A DNA stretch of 64,000 nucleotides from Shewanella zhangzhouensis (GTDB lineage: Bacteria; Pseudomonadota; Gammaproteobacteria; Enterobacterales; Shewanellaceae): assembly GCF_019457615.1 (NCBI RefSeq), contig NZ_CP080414.1, positions 50,001 through 114,000 on the forward strand, in the 5' to 3' direction. The position numbers were made by a program, and so were the translations under genes. Positions 10,268-18,978 of the stretch are shown piece after piece (position 1 is the first letter of the stretch; every line of letters starts with the position of its first letter). A model generated the notes under the pieces. The model saw only the letters and a list, made by a program, of their open reading frames with translations. It did no database searches and was not told the DNA's origin.

Positions 10268-11461
10268 ATGTCAGACTGCAAGCATCATCAGGTCATCATT
10301 ATCGGCGCGGGTGCCGCGGGGCTTATGTGTGCCCTGACGGCGGGTTACCGTGGACGGGATGTGCTGCTGCTGGACAACGCCAAACAGCTGGGACGTAAAA
10401 TTCTTATCAGTGGTGGTGGGCGCTGTAACTTCACCAATCTGCAAACCCAACCATCGGCATACCTCTGCACCAACCCACACTTTGTAAAATCGGCGCTGGC
10501 GCGTTTCACCCAGTGGGACTTTATTGCCATGGTGGAGCGCCATGGTATCGCCTACCACGAAAAGACCCTTGGCCAGCTGTTTTGCGATGAGTCGGCCAAA
10601 GAGATAGTGGAGATGTTGACCACCGAATGTGACTGGGCAGGCGTGAAGATTCAGCTGCGTACCGAGGTGCTTAATGTAAGCAAAAAGGAAACCGGCTTCG
10701 AACTGCACACCAGTGAAGGTAACTACAGCTGCGAGTCTTTGGTAATTGCCACCGGTGGCTTGTCCATGCCAAAGCTTGGTGCAACCCCCTTTGGTTTCAA
10801 GCTGGCGCAGCAATTTGGTTTGCGGGTGCTGCCTACCACAGCCGGCTTGGTGCCCTTTACTCTTCAGCCGGAAGACAAGAGCCACTTTGAGTGTCTGGCC
10901 GGGGTGAGTTTGCCGGTGACTGTTACCTCGGCTTCTGGTCAGTCGTTCTCAGAGGCGCTGCTTTTCACCCACAGAGGGATTTCCGGTCCTGCCATATTGC
11001 AGATCTCTTCATACTGGAAGCCGGGTGAAGCTGTCTACATAGATTTGTTGCCCGGACTGAATTTTGTCGATTGGTACAAAACAATTAGTGTTGAATCGCC
11101 TAAATTGTCAATTAAGAATGCGCTATCCCGCTTGCTGCCGAAACGGCTTGTTGAACGGCTACAGGAGATTGGAGCCATCCCGGATAAGGCACTGAACCAG
11201 CTTTCCAAGGCAGAAGTGGAGGCCATGGCCGACTATTTTGCCAACTGGTCCATCGCTCCCGGTGGCACAGAGGGTTATCGCACCGCCGAAGTGACTCTGG
11301 GGGGCGTCTGTACCGACGAGCTCTCTTCCAAAACGCTGGAAGCCAAGGCATGTAAGGGACTCTATTTCATTGGTGAAGTGGTAGATGTTACCGGCTGGCT
11401 CGGCGGCTACAATTTCCAATGGGCATGGAGCTCAGGTCATGCCGCAGGGGAGGCCGTTTAA
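10268..11461 (+). CDS. FAD-dependent oxidoreductase, YhiN/HI0933 family (397 aa)
   Basis: Flavoprotein with an N-terminal dinucleotide-binding fold (HQVIIIGAGAAGLMCALTAG), followed by the family marker GRKILISGGGRCNFTN and a C-terminal FAD motif GLYFIGEVVDVTGWLGGYNFQWAWSSG. Related to the BaiN-type flavoproteins; the physiological substrate is unknown. I start at the ATG at 10268, which has GGGAG 11 bp upstream; the ATG at 10247 lies on the T tract of the gpsA terminator. A gene of its own, not obviously in an operon. Confidence 0.88.
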   Translation: MSDCKHHQVIIIGAGAAGLMCALTAGYRGRDVLLLDNAKQLGRKILISGGGRCNFTNLQTQPSAYLCTNPHFVKSALARFTQWDFIAMVERHGIAYHEKTLGQLFCDESAKEIVEMLTTECDWAGVKIQLRTEVLNVSKKETGFELHTSEGNYSCESLVIATGGLSMPKLGATPFGFKLAQQFGLRVLPTTAGLVPFTLQPEDKSHFECLAGVSLPVTVTSASGQSFSEALLFTHRGISGPAILQISSYWKPGEAVYIDLLPGLNFVDWYKTISVESPKLSIKNALSRLLPKRLVERLQEIGAIPDKALNQLSKAEVEAMADYFANWSIAPGGTEGYRTAEVTLGGVCTDELSSKTLEAKACKGLYFIGEVVDVTGWLGGYNFQWAWSSGHAAGEAV

Positions 11462-11995
11462 CGGTTTTTCCTTCTTTCTGTGTCGGCCATTAGTAAGTAG
11501 CGAAGCCTCTGATTCTTTTGTTAAGGCTTCCCGTTGTCTATGTATAGTCATCTCGGTGTGAAGGTGCTCTTGCTTAATGGACCCCGACCCCTTAATTGCT
11601 TCAGCCACGAGTCATTGAGCAAACCAGTCAAAACAGCTAAGCGGTTTTGCGATTCTTTCCTTTCCCTGAATCTATCCATTTGATTTAAAAATTTAAATTT
11701 GCGCCGCACACAACATCTGCAGGTGCGGTGACGGATACCTTAAGTGCGACTCATCGTTTCCAGAAATGTACGGCCTATGGGTTCTGCCCCAGCCTGGTCT
11801 GTTTTCATTTAACTCATCTTCTGGGTACTGGCGTTATGCGATTACCTATATAGCCATGCTTTCGCTGTGGTTTTGCGTCCTGAATTGGCATTTTCCCAAT
11901 AAAATAAAGGCGTTTACCCATTGGGAGCTTTTTCTGCTGCTACACTTTTTCAGACAGGGAGTAACAGGGATGCAGCTCAGGAGCACACAGTTGAG
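11462..11995. other. 534-bp region upstream of the signalling operon, no gene seen
   Basis: No convincing ORF, RNA or terminator. It holds an AT-rich block with the palindrome AAATTTAAATTT near 11690-11700 and a short inverted repeat (CGCAC / GTGCG) near 11704-11727. Presumably the promoter and leader of the downstream operon. Confidence 0.5.
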
Positions 11996-12913
11996 ATGAT
12001 GGAACCTTACACCGTACTCGTCGTTGACGATGTTAAAACCAACCTGATGATAATGGGCCAGAGCCTCAAAGGACTTTACCAAATTCGTGAGGCAAGCAGC
12101 GGCGCCCAATGTCTGAAACTTGCCCGCAGCGAGCCTCAGCCTGATCTGATACTGCTGGACGTGATAATGCCTGACCTTGATGGTTATGAGGTTTGCAAGG
12201 CATTAAAGAGTGACCCAGCGACCACTGATATCCCCATTATTTTCGTGACAGGCAAAGATTCGGATGCTGATGAACAGCTTGGTCTTGAGCTCGGTGCCGT
12301 GGATTACATCACCAAGCCAATCAGGCCAGCCATTGTCCGCGCCCGGGTTTATACCCACATACAGCTTAAGCAGCAGCGAGACAGGCTGCAATCGATGGCA
12401 ATGCACGACCAACTCACCGGGTTATATAACCGTCATTTTTTGATTGAATGCGCATCCCAGCGTTTAGCCAAGGTGGCGCGCCATCGCAATCCCATGACTG
12501 TGGTCTTGATGGATGTGGACCATTTCAAGCGGGTAAATGATAGCTATGGACACTATATGGGCGATAAGGTCCTCATTGCTGTTGCCCGATTGCTGGCGAC
12601 CAATACTCGCAAAGAAGATGTGGTTGCCCGTCTGGGTGGCGAAGAGTTCGTGATACTGATGGACTGCAGCCTCGACAGCGCGGCCGCCAAGATAGAGCAT
12701 TTGCGAAGCCTGTTGGAGGCGCTGGAACCAGAAGGTATTCAGGTAACGGGTAGTTTTGGCCTGGTAGAGGCGAGCCCCTATAACGCCGATTTCTCTCATC
12801 TGCTGGTGTTGGCCGATGACGGTGTGTACCGCGCCAAAACCCAGGGCCGAAATTGTGTTGTGTGTTGCCGGGCTGAGGCGTCGCTCCTGCGGAGCAAGGT
12901 GTCGACTGATTAA
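11996..12913 (+). CDS. Response regulator with diguanylate cyclase output (REC-GGDEF; 305 aa)
   Basis: Receiver domain at about residues 3-125: acidic pair VVDDVKTN, phospho-acceptor Asp in LILLDVIMPDLDGYEV (about residue 60), Thr in IFVTGKDSD and the Lys in DYITKPIRP. A GGDEF domain follows at about 135-298, with active site ARLGGEEFVILMD and an intact RxxD inhibitory site five residues before it (RKED). It should make cyclic di-GMP when phosphorylated and be product-inhibited. Start: two adjacent ATGs at 11996 and 11999, with AGGAG about 12 bp upstream; the open frame continues back 25 codons to a TTG without conservation. First gene of an operon with a binding lipoprotein and a hybrid kinase that presumably phosphorylates it. 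Confidence 0.92.
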   Translation: MMEPYTVLVVDDVKTNLMIMGQSLKGLYQIREASSGAQCLKLARSEPQPDLILLDVIMPDLDGYEVCKALKSDPATTDIPIIFVTGKDSDADEQLGLELGAVDYITKPIRPAIVRARVYTHIQLKQQRDRLQSMAMHDQLTGLYNRHFLIECASQRLAKVARHRNPMTVVLMDVDHFKRVNDSYGHYMGDKVLIAVARLLATNTRKEDVVARLGGEEFVILMDCSLDSAAAKIEHLRSLLEALEPEGIQVTGSFGLVEASPYNADFSHLLVLADDGVYRAKTQGRNCVVCCRAEASLLRSKVSTD

Positions 12914-12927
12914 CGGGGTGCCGAGGC

Positions 12928-13878
12928 ATGGGAAGAATTTGTCTGTTGCTGATGATCTCTTTGCTGTCACTCGGGTGCAGTGAGCCCAAGGAGAAAATCA
13001 TCATCGCTATTAATCCCTGGCCGGGATACGAGGTGCTTTACCTGGCTCAGCAACAAGGCTTTTATGAAGCAGCGGGGCTGAATGTGGGATTTGTCCAGGT
13101 GGCGACTCTGTCTGATGCCCAGCGAGCCTATTTGTCCGGCAGGGTCGCTGGCTTTACCAGCACTATGATTGAGGCGGTTCAGGTGGAGGCGTTTGGTGGA
13201 AAGCCGGTCAAGGTAGTGTTGGCGGCAGACTACTCTGACGGTGGCGATGTGATACTCGCCAAAACAGAGTATGGCGACATTCCTTCGCTGAAAGGTAAAA
13301 CCATAGGCTGTGAGGTGAGCTCACTGGGTATTTTTATCCTCGCACGGGCCCTGGCTGCCAACGGCCTGACGTTGGATGATGTCAAGGTAATGAATGTGGA
13401 GCAAGGCGACGGTCCCCGCCACTTGCAACTTGGCCTGATTGACGCAATGGTCACTTATCCGCCTTATTCGCTGGCTGCCATGAAGCAAGAGGGGGTGCAT
13501 CAGGTGTTTTCCACGAAGGAAATTCCCGGCGAGATCCTCGATACACTGTCGATTTCCGCTGAAGCACTTGCCCGTCACCCAGACTTTGTTCCCAAGCTCA
13601 GAGCGGTATGGCAGCAGGCGCTGGATTATGTTCGTGAGCATCCTACCGAAGCGGTTGCCATCATGGCACGGCGAGAGGGCATCCCCCCCGACGAATTCAG
13701 GCAGGTACTCGGTGATATCCACTTGTTGGATTTCACAGAAAATCAGGCGCTTTTCAATGACATTGCCGGATTGGAAAACATGGCAAGATCCGTGTGCACT
13801 ACGTTAAGGAGGATTGATGTGCTGGAGAGTGACTGTAGCCACGTAATTGGAATGTTTGACGTTTCCGGGAGCCATTGA
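12928..13878 (+). CDS. Periplasmic substrate-binding lipoprotein, SsuA/THI5-like (316 aa)
   Basis: Lipoprotein signal with lipobox LLSLGC (Cys about residue 17), then a type-2 periplasmic binding protein fold of the NMT1/THI5-SsuA kind: IAINPWPGYEVLYLAQQQGFYEAAGLNVGF, LSGRVAGFTSTMIEAV, KGKTIGCEVSSLG and LGLIDAMVTYPPYSLAAM. Such proteins bind sulfonates, pyrimidine precursors, nitrate or amines, but the ligand cannot be read from the sequence. There is no permease or ATPase gene nearby; the gene lies between a diguanylate cyclase and a hybrid kinase, and its stop overlaps the kinase start (ATGA). The likely role is as the ligand receptor of that kinase rather than as a transport protein. Confidence 0.85.
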   Translation: MGRICLLLMISLLSLGCSEPKEKIIIAINPWPGYEVLYLAQQQGFYEAAGLNVGFVQVATLSDAQRAYLSGRVAGFTSTMIEAVQVEAFGGKPVKVVLAADYSDGGDVILAKTEYGDIPSLKGKTIGCEVSSLGIFILARALAANGLTLDDVKVMNVEQGDGPRHLQLGLIDAMVTYPPYSLAAMKQEGVHQVFSTKEIPGEILDTLSISAEALARHPDFVPKLRAVWQQALDYVREHPTEAVAIMARREGIPPDEFRQVLGDIHLLDFTENQALFNDIAGLENMARSVCTTLRRIDVLESDCSHVIGMFDVSGSH

Positions 13879-16800
13879 TGAAGTGGCTTGGTGGGGGCAA
13901 GAGTCTGGGCTACAAGCTGAATATGGCTACGGCGTTGCTTGCCATAGGCGTGTGCGTGCTGGTGGGACTCTATTATCAAAACGATGTACGTGAACGAATT
14001 CGGGAAGTTGCCCGTCACGAGATGGCCGATTTGGTCAATAGTTTGAATCTGGCGCTTGAAACCAAAGCCAATCGCGGCGATGTGCAGCGTGTAATGGGCG
14101 CATTATCAACCAAGGAGTCCATTCGCCGTCTCAGTCTCATCGAAGGCGAAAAAATTACCGCCGATAATCAGGCTGAGTACATTGGCCGTACAGTGGCCGA
14201 GGCCTTTGGCAGTCAGGTTCAACAACTCATCAGTAACACACGCACTAAAAACAGCGACGATCCCTTTTTGGAAAAAGACGGTGTGATCCACCAAACCGCA
14301 CTCCTGTACCTTATTTCTCCGGAACGCCAGCGACTGAGACCTTTTGTGCTTTATGTCGCTTATGATCCTGCCGCCCTTGAACAGGCGGCGCAAAAAGGGT
14401 TGATGGAGTTCATTCTGATCCAGTCGTTAGGCTTTATGTTGTTGCTGTTAATCAACACCTTGGTGCAACAGAAGGTAGTCCTTGGGCCCATTAACGCCAT
14501 TCGACGTCAGATAGAAGCCGATCCCCAAGCGGAACTCGTGCTCAAATCCGACGATGAATTGGGACTCTTGGTTGAAAGCTATAACGCCTCTGCTCGCCAG
14601 CGCATAGCGCAGGCCAAAGAGCTTGAAGATTCACGACGGTATATCGATACCGTTATCAATGTAATTCCGGTGCAACTGGCCTATGTGGATGCCATGCGCT
14701 GCTACCGTTTTATCAATCGTCGCTATTTGGTTTGGCTTGGCAAGAGTGAGTCGGAGGTTTTAGGTCGCTCAGTGGCAGAGGTGCTACCCCCTATGGTTGA
14801 AGATTTGATAGTGCCTTATCAAATGAAGGCACTGCAGGGGAATCAACAAGTTTTCGACGCTGAAGTTGACGACAAATATTTCCAGGCCACCTACGTCCCG
14901 GACGTGACCTCGGACGGTGACGTCGTAGGTTTTTTTGCCTGTGTGGAAGACCTGACCCTCATCAAAGCCAATGAGCGAAAAATTGAGTCTTATGCGTTGG
15001 AGTTGGAACATAAAAACGCAGACCTGGTGGAGGCCAGAGAAAAGGCTGAAGCTGCGTCCCGAATAAAAGCCGATTTTCTTGCCTGCATGAGCCATGAAAT
15101 TCGCACACCCATGAACGGCGTGCTTGGGATCCTCTCTTTGCTGGAGAAAACCGAGCTGTCTATCCAGCAAAAACATTATCTGGATGTGGCTTCCACCTGT
15201 GCGGAATCGTTATTGACCCTGCTCAACGATATTCTCGACTTTTCAAAAATTGAGTCAGGCAAGTTTGAAATCGAAGAGGTGCCATTCGATCTCATTCAAT
15301 TACTGGATGATTTTGTTCAACCTTTTGCCATTCGCGCCGAAGCCAAAGGGTTGAAGCTGCTGCTGGACATTTCTGGTGTCCATCTACGCTGGGTGCGGGG
15401 TGACCCAGGCAGAATAAGGCAGGTATTGGTCAATTTGGTGAGTAATGCCATTAAGTTTACTGAGGTCGGCTGGATAGCGGTGCGGGTTCAGGCGTCTGAA
15501 GATACCGCAAACGGCGTGTCTCTGATGGTGAGCATTGAAGACACCGGAATCGGCATCTCCAAAGACAAGCAGGAGGCGCTGTTTTCGCCCTTCACGCAGG
15601 CTGATTCTACGACTACTCGCCACTTCGGCGGCACAGGGCTTGGGCTTTCAATTGCCAAACGGCTGTGTGAGCTTATGGATGGCGGTATCCGGGTCATCAG
15701 TGCCGAAGATGCCGGCAGTACCTTCAAGTTCCACTTACGGCTCAAGTCCGAGGCAGCGTCAGGTGTTGAGTGGCCGCCTGCGCTGAATTGCCGCGCCCCG
15801 TTGCTTGCGGGTGAGCTTGGTGCCTCCGAGCGAATGTTGTTCGAATTACTCGATTCATGGCAGTTAAGGCCGGTACTTCTGGAATCCAATACGCATCTGG
15901 AACAGGCGCCGGCACTGGGGGCTGCGGATTGGCTCATTTATTCGGTACCAGAGCATCTGGTGTCCATCACGGAAGAGCTGCAAAAGACGGCGGCATTCGC
16001 CACCGAAAAAGGGCTTAAGTTTTTAGCCATCATTTCCCACAGGCAACAAATTGGATTGGCCCCGGCAATTTTAAGCAGCTGTCACTATCTGTGCCGGCCT
16101 ATGCAGGCACTTAAACTGGTGGACATATTAAGCGATCGTGATGGTAACGAGGTCGCACGGCCTGATGCTACAGTAGGCCTGTTTTCAGACTCGGCCCAGA
16201 TACTGCTGGTGGAAGATAACAAAGTTAATCAAATGGTTGCGCTTGGCATGCTCAGAAACCTGGGACTGAAGCATGTGGAGGTGGCCACCAACGGGTTGCA
16301 GGCACTTGCGGCACTGCAACATCGGCAATACGACCTTATTTTGATGGATTGTCTGATGCCGGAAATGGATGGCTATCAGGCGACCCAGGCAATTCGAAAA
16401 GGTGAGGCAGGACAGAAGTTTAAAGATATCAAAATTGTGGCTATGACAGCCAATGCCATGAAGGGCGATCGGGAAACCTGCCTTGAGGCAGGTATGAATG
16501 ACTATATCGCCAAACCATTGCACCAGGCAGAGATAGCCAGAGTGCTCGAGCGTTATATTCCCCTGGACAGCGCATCCTGTGCACCGTCCAGCCCTCTGTC
16601 GGCAGACACCATACTGTTTGACCGCCACTGCGCCCTTGAGCTGATGTCCGGTGATGGTGAGCTGCTGGGCGACATACTCAAGGTATTTGCCGAAGAAATG
16701 GCGGTGTACCTCGAGGCCTTTGAGAACGCCATGGGCCGCAGGGACTTCGCAGCGGTGCGCACCGCGGTACACGCCATCAAGGGCGCTGCGGGCAATCTGT

Positions 16801-16943
16801 GTATGTCGCCGCTGGCCGATGTTGCCAAAGACATGGAAATGGCCGCCCGCAGCCTGGATTGGGCGTACCTTGACGCGCATCAGGCGGAATTTGTCGATGT
16901 ATTGCAGCGTACTCTGGAACAAAGCCAATCGCAGACAGCATAA
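13878..16943 (+). CDS. Hybrid sensor histidine kinase (TM-TM-PAS-HisKA-HATPase-REC-Hpt; 1021 aa)
   Basis: Membrane kinase with a phosphorelay. TM1 at about residues 14-34, a periplasmic domain to about 175, TM2 at about 177-197, a HAMP-like linker, and a PAS domain at about 255-370. HisKA has the phospho-accepting His406 in MSHEIRTPMNGVLG. The ATPase has NLVSNAIKF, DTGIGI and GGTGLGLSI. A degenerate receiver-like stretch is followed by a true receiver (LLVEDNKVNQM, Asp824 in LILMDCLMPEMDGYQ) and an Hpt domain with His965 in VHAIKGAAGNLC. The layout recalls BarA/GacS and BvgS-type relays. Translationally coupled to the binding lipoprotein, which may contact its periplasmic domain; the GGDEF response regulator two genes upstream is the obvious final acceptor. 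Confidence 0.92.
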   Translation: MKWLGGGKSLGYKLNMATALLAIGVCVLVGLYYQNDVRERIREVARHEMADLVNSLNLALETKANRGDVQRVMGALSTKESIRRLSLIEGEKITADNQAEYIGRTVAEAFGSQVQQLISNTRTKNSDDPFLEKDGVIHQTALLYLISPERQRLRPFVLYVAYDPAALEQAAQKGLMEFILIQSLGFMLLLLINTLVQQKVVLGPINAIRRQIEADPQAELVLKSDDELGLLVESYNASARQRIAQAKELEDSRRYIDTVINVIPVQLAYVDAMRCYRFINRRYLVWLGKSESEVLGRSVAEVLPPMVEDLIVPYQMKALQGNQQVFDAEVDDKYFQATYVPDVTSDGDVVGFFACVEDLTLIKANERKIESYALELEHKNADLVEAREKAEAASRIKADFLACMSHEIRTPMNGVLGILSLLEKTELSIQQKHYLDVASTCAESLLTLLNDILDFSKIESGKFEIEEVPFDLIQLLDDFVQPFAIRAEAKGLKLLLDISGVHLRWVRGDPGRIRQVLVNLVSNAIKFTEVGWIAVRVQASEDTANGVSLMVSIEDTGIGISKDKQEALFSPFTQADSTTTRHFGGTGLGLSIAKRLCELMDGGIRVISAEDAGSTFKFHLRLKSEAASGVEWPPALNCRAPLLAGELGASERMLFELLDSWQLRPVLLESNTHLEQAPALGAADWLIYSVPEHLVSITEELQKTAAFATEKGLKFLAIISHRQQIGLAPAILSSCHYLCRPMQALKLVDILSDRDGNEVARPDATVGLFSDSAQILLVEDNKVNQMVALGMLRNLGLKHVEVATNGLQALAALQHRQYDLILMDCLMPEMDGYQATQAIRKGEAGQKFKDIKIVAMTANAMKGDRETCLEAGMNDYIAKPLHQAEIARVLERYIPLDSASCAPSSPLSADTILFDRHCALELMSGDGELLGDILKVFAEEMAVYLEAFENAMGRRDFAAVRTAVHAIKGAAGNLCMSPLADVAKDMEMAARSLDWAYLDAHQAEFVDVLQRTLEQSQSQTA

Positions 16944-17059
16944 TTTGACCCTGGTCGTCTTATTTGGCCAAGAAACTTGGGTGTGCTGCCGAATATGCTA
17001 TTTTAGGCAACTGTTAAGTTGCCGTACCGGCAGCCATTTCTCGCCAGAAGGAAGCTCAC

Positions 17060-17590
17060 ATGGCCAAAGCCAAAATCGGGATTGTTACCGTCAGTGACCG
17101 CGCCAGCGCAGGCATTTACGAAGACCTGTCGGGTCAAGCCATTATCGAAACCCTCAATGCCTACCTGACCAGCGAATGGGAAAGCCTGTATCGCGTGATA
17201 CCGGATGAGCAGGCCGACATAGAGGCGACCCTGATTGATTTGGCAGACAATGAAGGTTGCTGCCTGATTGTCACCACAGGTGGAACCGGCCCCGCCAAAC
17301 GCGATGTGACACCGGAGGCCACCGAGGCCGTTTGTCATCGTATGATGCCGGGTTTTGGTGAGCTGATGCGGGCAGAGTCGCTGAAATTTGTACCCACCGC
17401 CATTCTGTCACGGCAAACGGCAGGTCTGCGGGATGATACCCTGATCGTGAATCTGCCCGGCAAGCCCAAGTCCATTCGTGAATGCCTGGATGCGGTGTTT
17501 CCGGCTATTCCTTACTGTATCGACTTGATGGACGGCCCTTTCCTGGAATGCGATGAGTCAGTTATTAAGCCATTCCGCCCTAAAAAGTAG
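17060..17590 (+). CDS. mogA: Molybdopterin adenylyltransferase MogA (176 aa)
   Basis: Adenylylates molybdopterin before molybdate insertion. MogA/MoaB fold: KIGIVTVSDRASAGIYEDLSG, ETLNAYL, then the MPT-binding loops VTTGGTGPAKRDVTPEAT and PGFGELMRAESLKFVPTAILSRQTAGLR, and NLPGKPKSIRECLDAVFPAIPYC. The E. coli MogA-like extra loop and 176-aa length favour MogA over MoaB. AGGAAG lies about 9 bp before the ATG. Confidence 0.93.
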   Translation: MAKAKIGIVTVSDRASAGIYEDLSGQAIIETLNAYLTSEWESLYRVIPDEQADIEATLIDLADNEGCCLIVTTGGTGPAKRDVTPEATEAVCHRMMPGFGELMRAESLKFVPTAILSRQTAGLRDDTLIVNLPGKPKSIRECLDAVFPAIPYCIDLMDGPFLECDESVIKPFRPKK

Positions 17591-17603
17591 GCGATTGGGG
17601 CAA

Positions 17604-18083
17604 ATGAACGCCGCCATGGTCAGGAGAGTCGCATGCATGCTGCTGGCCATGGTGGTTATCGGCTGCAGCTCTCGCCCCGAGCAAGAGACGCCCGTGGCGG
17701 CCCAGGTAAGCCAGCCGTTGTCTCAGGCGCGGCTGCTGGCGTTCTACAGTGAATGGCAGGGCGTGCCTTACCGTCTTGGCGGCATGAATAAGCGTGGTGT
17801 CGATTGCTCCGCTTTCAGCTTTTTGGTTTATCGTGACCTTGCCGGACTGAGTTTGCCCCGCACGGTAGAAGATCAACTGGCCCTGGGGCGCAGGGTATCA
17901 GAGGATGAGATCCAAAGTGGCGACCTGGTGTTTTTCAAAACCGGCTGGACACTGTGGCACGTTGGGGTTTCTTTGGGGGACAGGCGCTTTGTGCATGCAT
18001 CGACCAGTCAGGGCGTGATAATTTCCACCCTCGATAACGGCTACTGGCAGCAAAAATTCCGTCAGATACGGCGTTATGATTGA
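17604..18083 (+). CDS. NlpC/P60-family lipoprotein, probable cell-wall endopeptidase (159 aa)
   Basis: Signal peptide NAAMVRRVACMLLAMVVIGC with lipobox cysteine at residue 21, then an NlpC/P60 domain at about 42-158: YRLGGMNKRGVDCSAFSFLVY (nucleophile Cys68), LPRTVEDQLALGRRV, LVFFKTGWTLWHVGVSLG (His) and RFVHASTSQGVI. Similar to Spr/MepS-type D,D-endopeptidases, so outer-membrane anchored. The start is uncertain: ATGs at 17604 and 17616 both keep the basic n-region. The frame also runs back into mogA, which I discount. Lies 13 bp after mogA, so it may be read with it. Confidence 0.85.
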   Translation: MNAAMVRRVACMLLAMVVIGCSSRPEQETPVAAQVSQPLSQARLLAFYSEWQGVPYRLGGMNKRGVDCSAFSFLVYRDLAGLSLPRTVEDQLALGRRVSEDEIQSGDLVFFKTGWTLWHVGVSLGDRRFVHASTSQGVIISTLDNGYWQQKFRQIRRYD

Positions 18084-18126
18084 GGGGAACCCACACCAGA
18101 CCAATCCCTTGGTCCCGGGAGCGATA

Positions 18127-18714
18127 TCAGGGCTGCGGAAAGCGGCAACCAATGGCGAACGCCACCAGATCGCTCGGCGTTTCGGCGAGTAGATTCAGCG
18201 GCGTAGAGGAAATTATCAGCGGATGTTCGCTGTTCAGTTGGATGTCTCCGATGTTGACCTGGCCACGGCGCAGGAACACACCGTAAACACTCGCGCCCTC
18301 TTCGGCAGCCTGATGCCAGCGCTGATGTTCAGCCAGTTGTTGCCGGCTTGCCAATTTCAACCTTCCCTTGGGCACAAACAGGTTAAAGTCTTCCACTACT
18401 GCCGTTGTCAGTTCGGCATGCACACTCAAACCACCATCGAAGTCCCAGGGACTGCTATCGGCGTGCTGAACCCGGGCTTCGGACAGGGCGCTGCCGCTTA
18501 ACTTCATGGCACCGTCCAGTACAAGCAGCAGGCGATCGTAACCACTGAAATCACTGAATTGACCGGATTGTTCAACCCGGGCGCAGCTCAGGCGGAATTC
18601 AAAGTCCCGGGCAGCCAAACTGCTGCCTTTGGGATGGATAAGCAGCTGAGTCGTGCTGCCACCGGCCCAGTCATTGGTTACGAAATCTTTGGCTGCCACC
18701 AGATGTATTGGCAT
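18127..18714 (-). CDS. hutD: HutD/Ves family protein (195 aa)
   Basis: Cupin-like HutD family: MPIHLVAAKDFVTNDWAGGSTTQLLIHP at the start, FEFRLSCARVEQSGQFSDFSGYDRLLLVLDG in the core, and FDGGLSVHAEL. HutD is found in many histidine-utilisation loci and is thought to limit Hut flux, with no known catalytic activity. Here it is about 10 kb from hutI/hutC and not beside other hut genes. Start at 18714 is supported by AAGGAAG upstream; the frame extends 29 codons further without conservation and into the neighbouring gene. Second or third gene after the PBP7-like and acetyltransferase genes. Confidence 0.82.
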   Translation of the reverse strand: MPIHLVAAKDFVTNDWAGGSTTQLLIHPKGSSLAARDFEFRLSCARVEQSGQFSDFSGYDRLLLVLDGAMKLSGSALSEARVQHADSSPWDFDGGLSVHAELTTAVVEDFNLFVPKGRLKLASRQQLAEHQRWHQAAEEGASVYGVFLRRGQVNIGDIQLNSEHPLIISSTPLNLLAETPSDLVAFAIGCRFPQP

Positions 18715-18737
18715 TGGGCTTCCTTCAACTGCATGTC

Positions 18738-18977
18738 TTAGAGGAATTTTTGAACGTACCAACAGCTGGCGTGAATGTCGAGCCCCTGCTTCCTGGCCCA
18801 TTCCAGCCCGTGACGGACCAGTTTTTCGGCCAGACCTTGCCCCCTGAGCTCAGGAGGAACGAAGGTGCGATTGAAGTCGATACTGTCACCCTGGCGGTGA
18901 TACTCCAGCCTGGCTTCCACGCCGTTGGCCGCTAATAAAAATACCTGATTGGTTTTATCGTGGATCACAGCATCCAT
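18738..18977 (-). CDS. Small GNAT-type N-acetyltransferase (YjdJ-like; 79 aa)
   Basis: Short GNAT of the PF14542 type: ARLEYHRQGDSIDFNRTFVPPELRGQGLAEKLVRHGLEWARKQGL, with the acetyl-CoA loop RGQGLAEKL. About 80-100 aa is normal for this class; the acceptor is unknown. The ATG at 18977 follows the stop of the upstream peptidase gene by one base and uses AAGG inside that gene as SD, so translation is coupled. Confidence 0.8.
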   Translation of the reverse strand: MDAVIHDKTNQVFLLAANGVEARLEYHRQGDSIDFNRTFVPPELRGQGLAEKLVRHGLEWARKQGLDIHASCWYVQKFL

Positions 18978-18978
18978 G

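Noticed and set aside
11766..11999. 77-codon plus-strand ORF before the REC-GGDEF gene
   Set aside because: Low-complexity, no SD, overlaps the start of the next gene in another frame.
18099..18114. GACCAA / TTGGTC repeat between the NlpC gene and hutD
   Set aside because: Only a 6-bp stem without T tract; common by chance.
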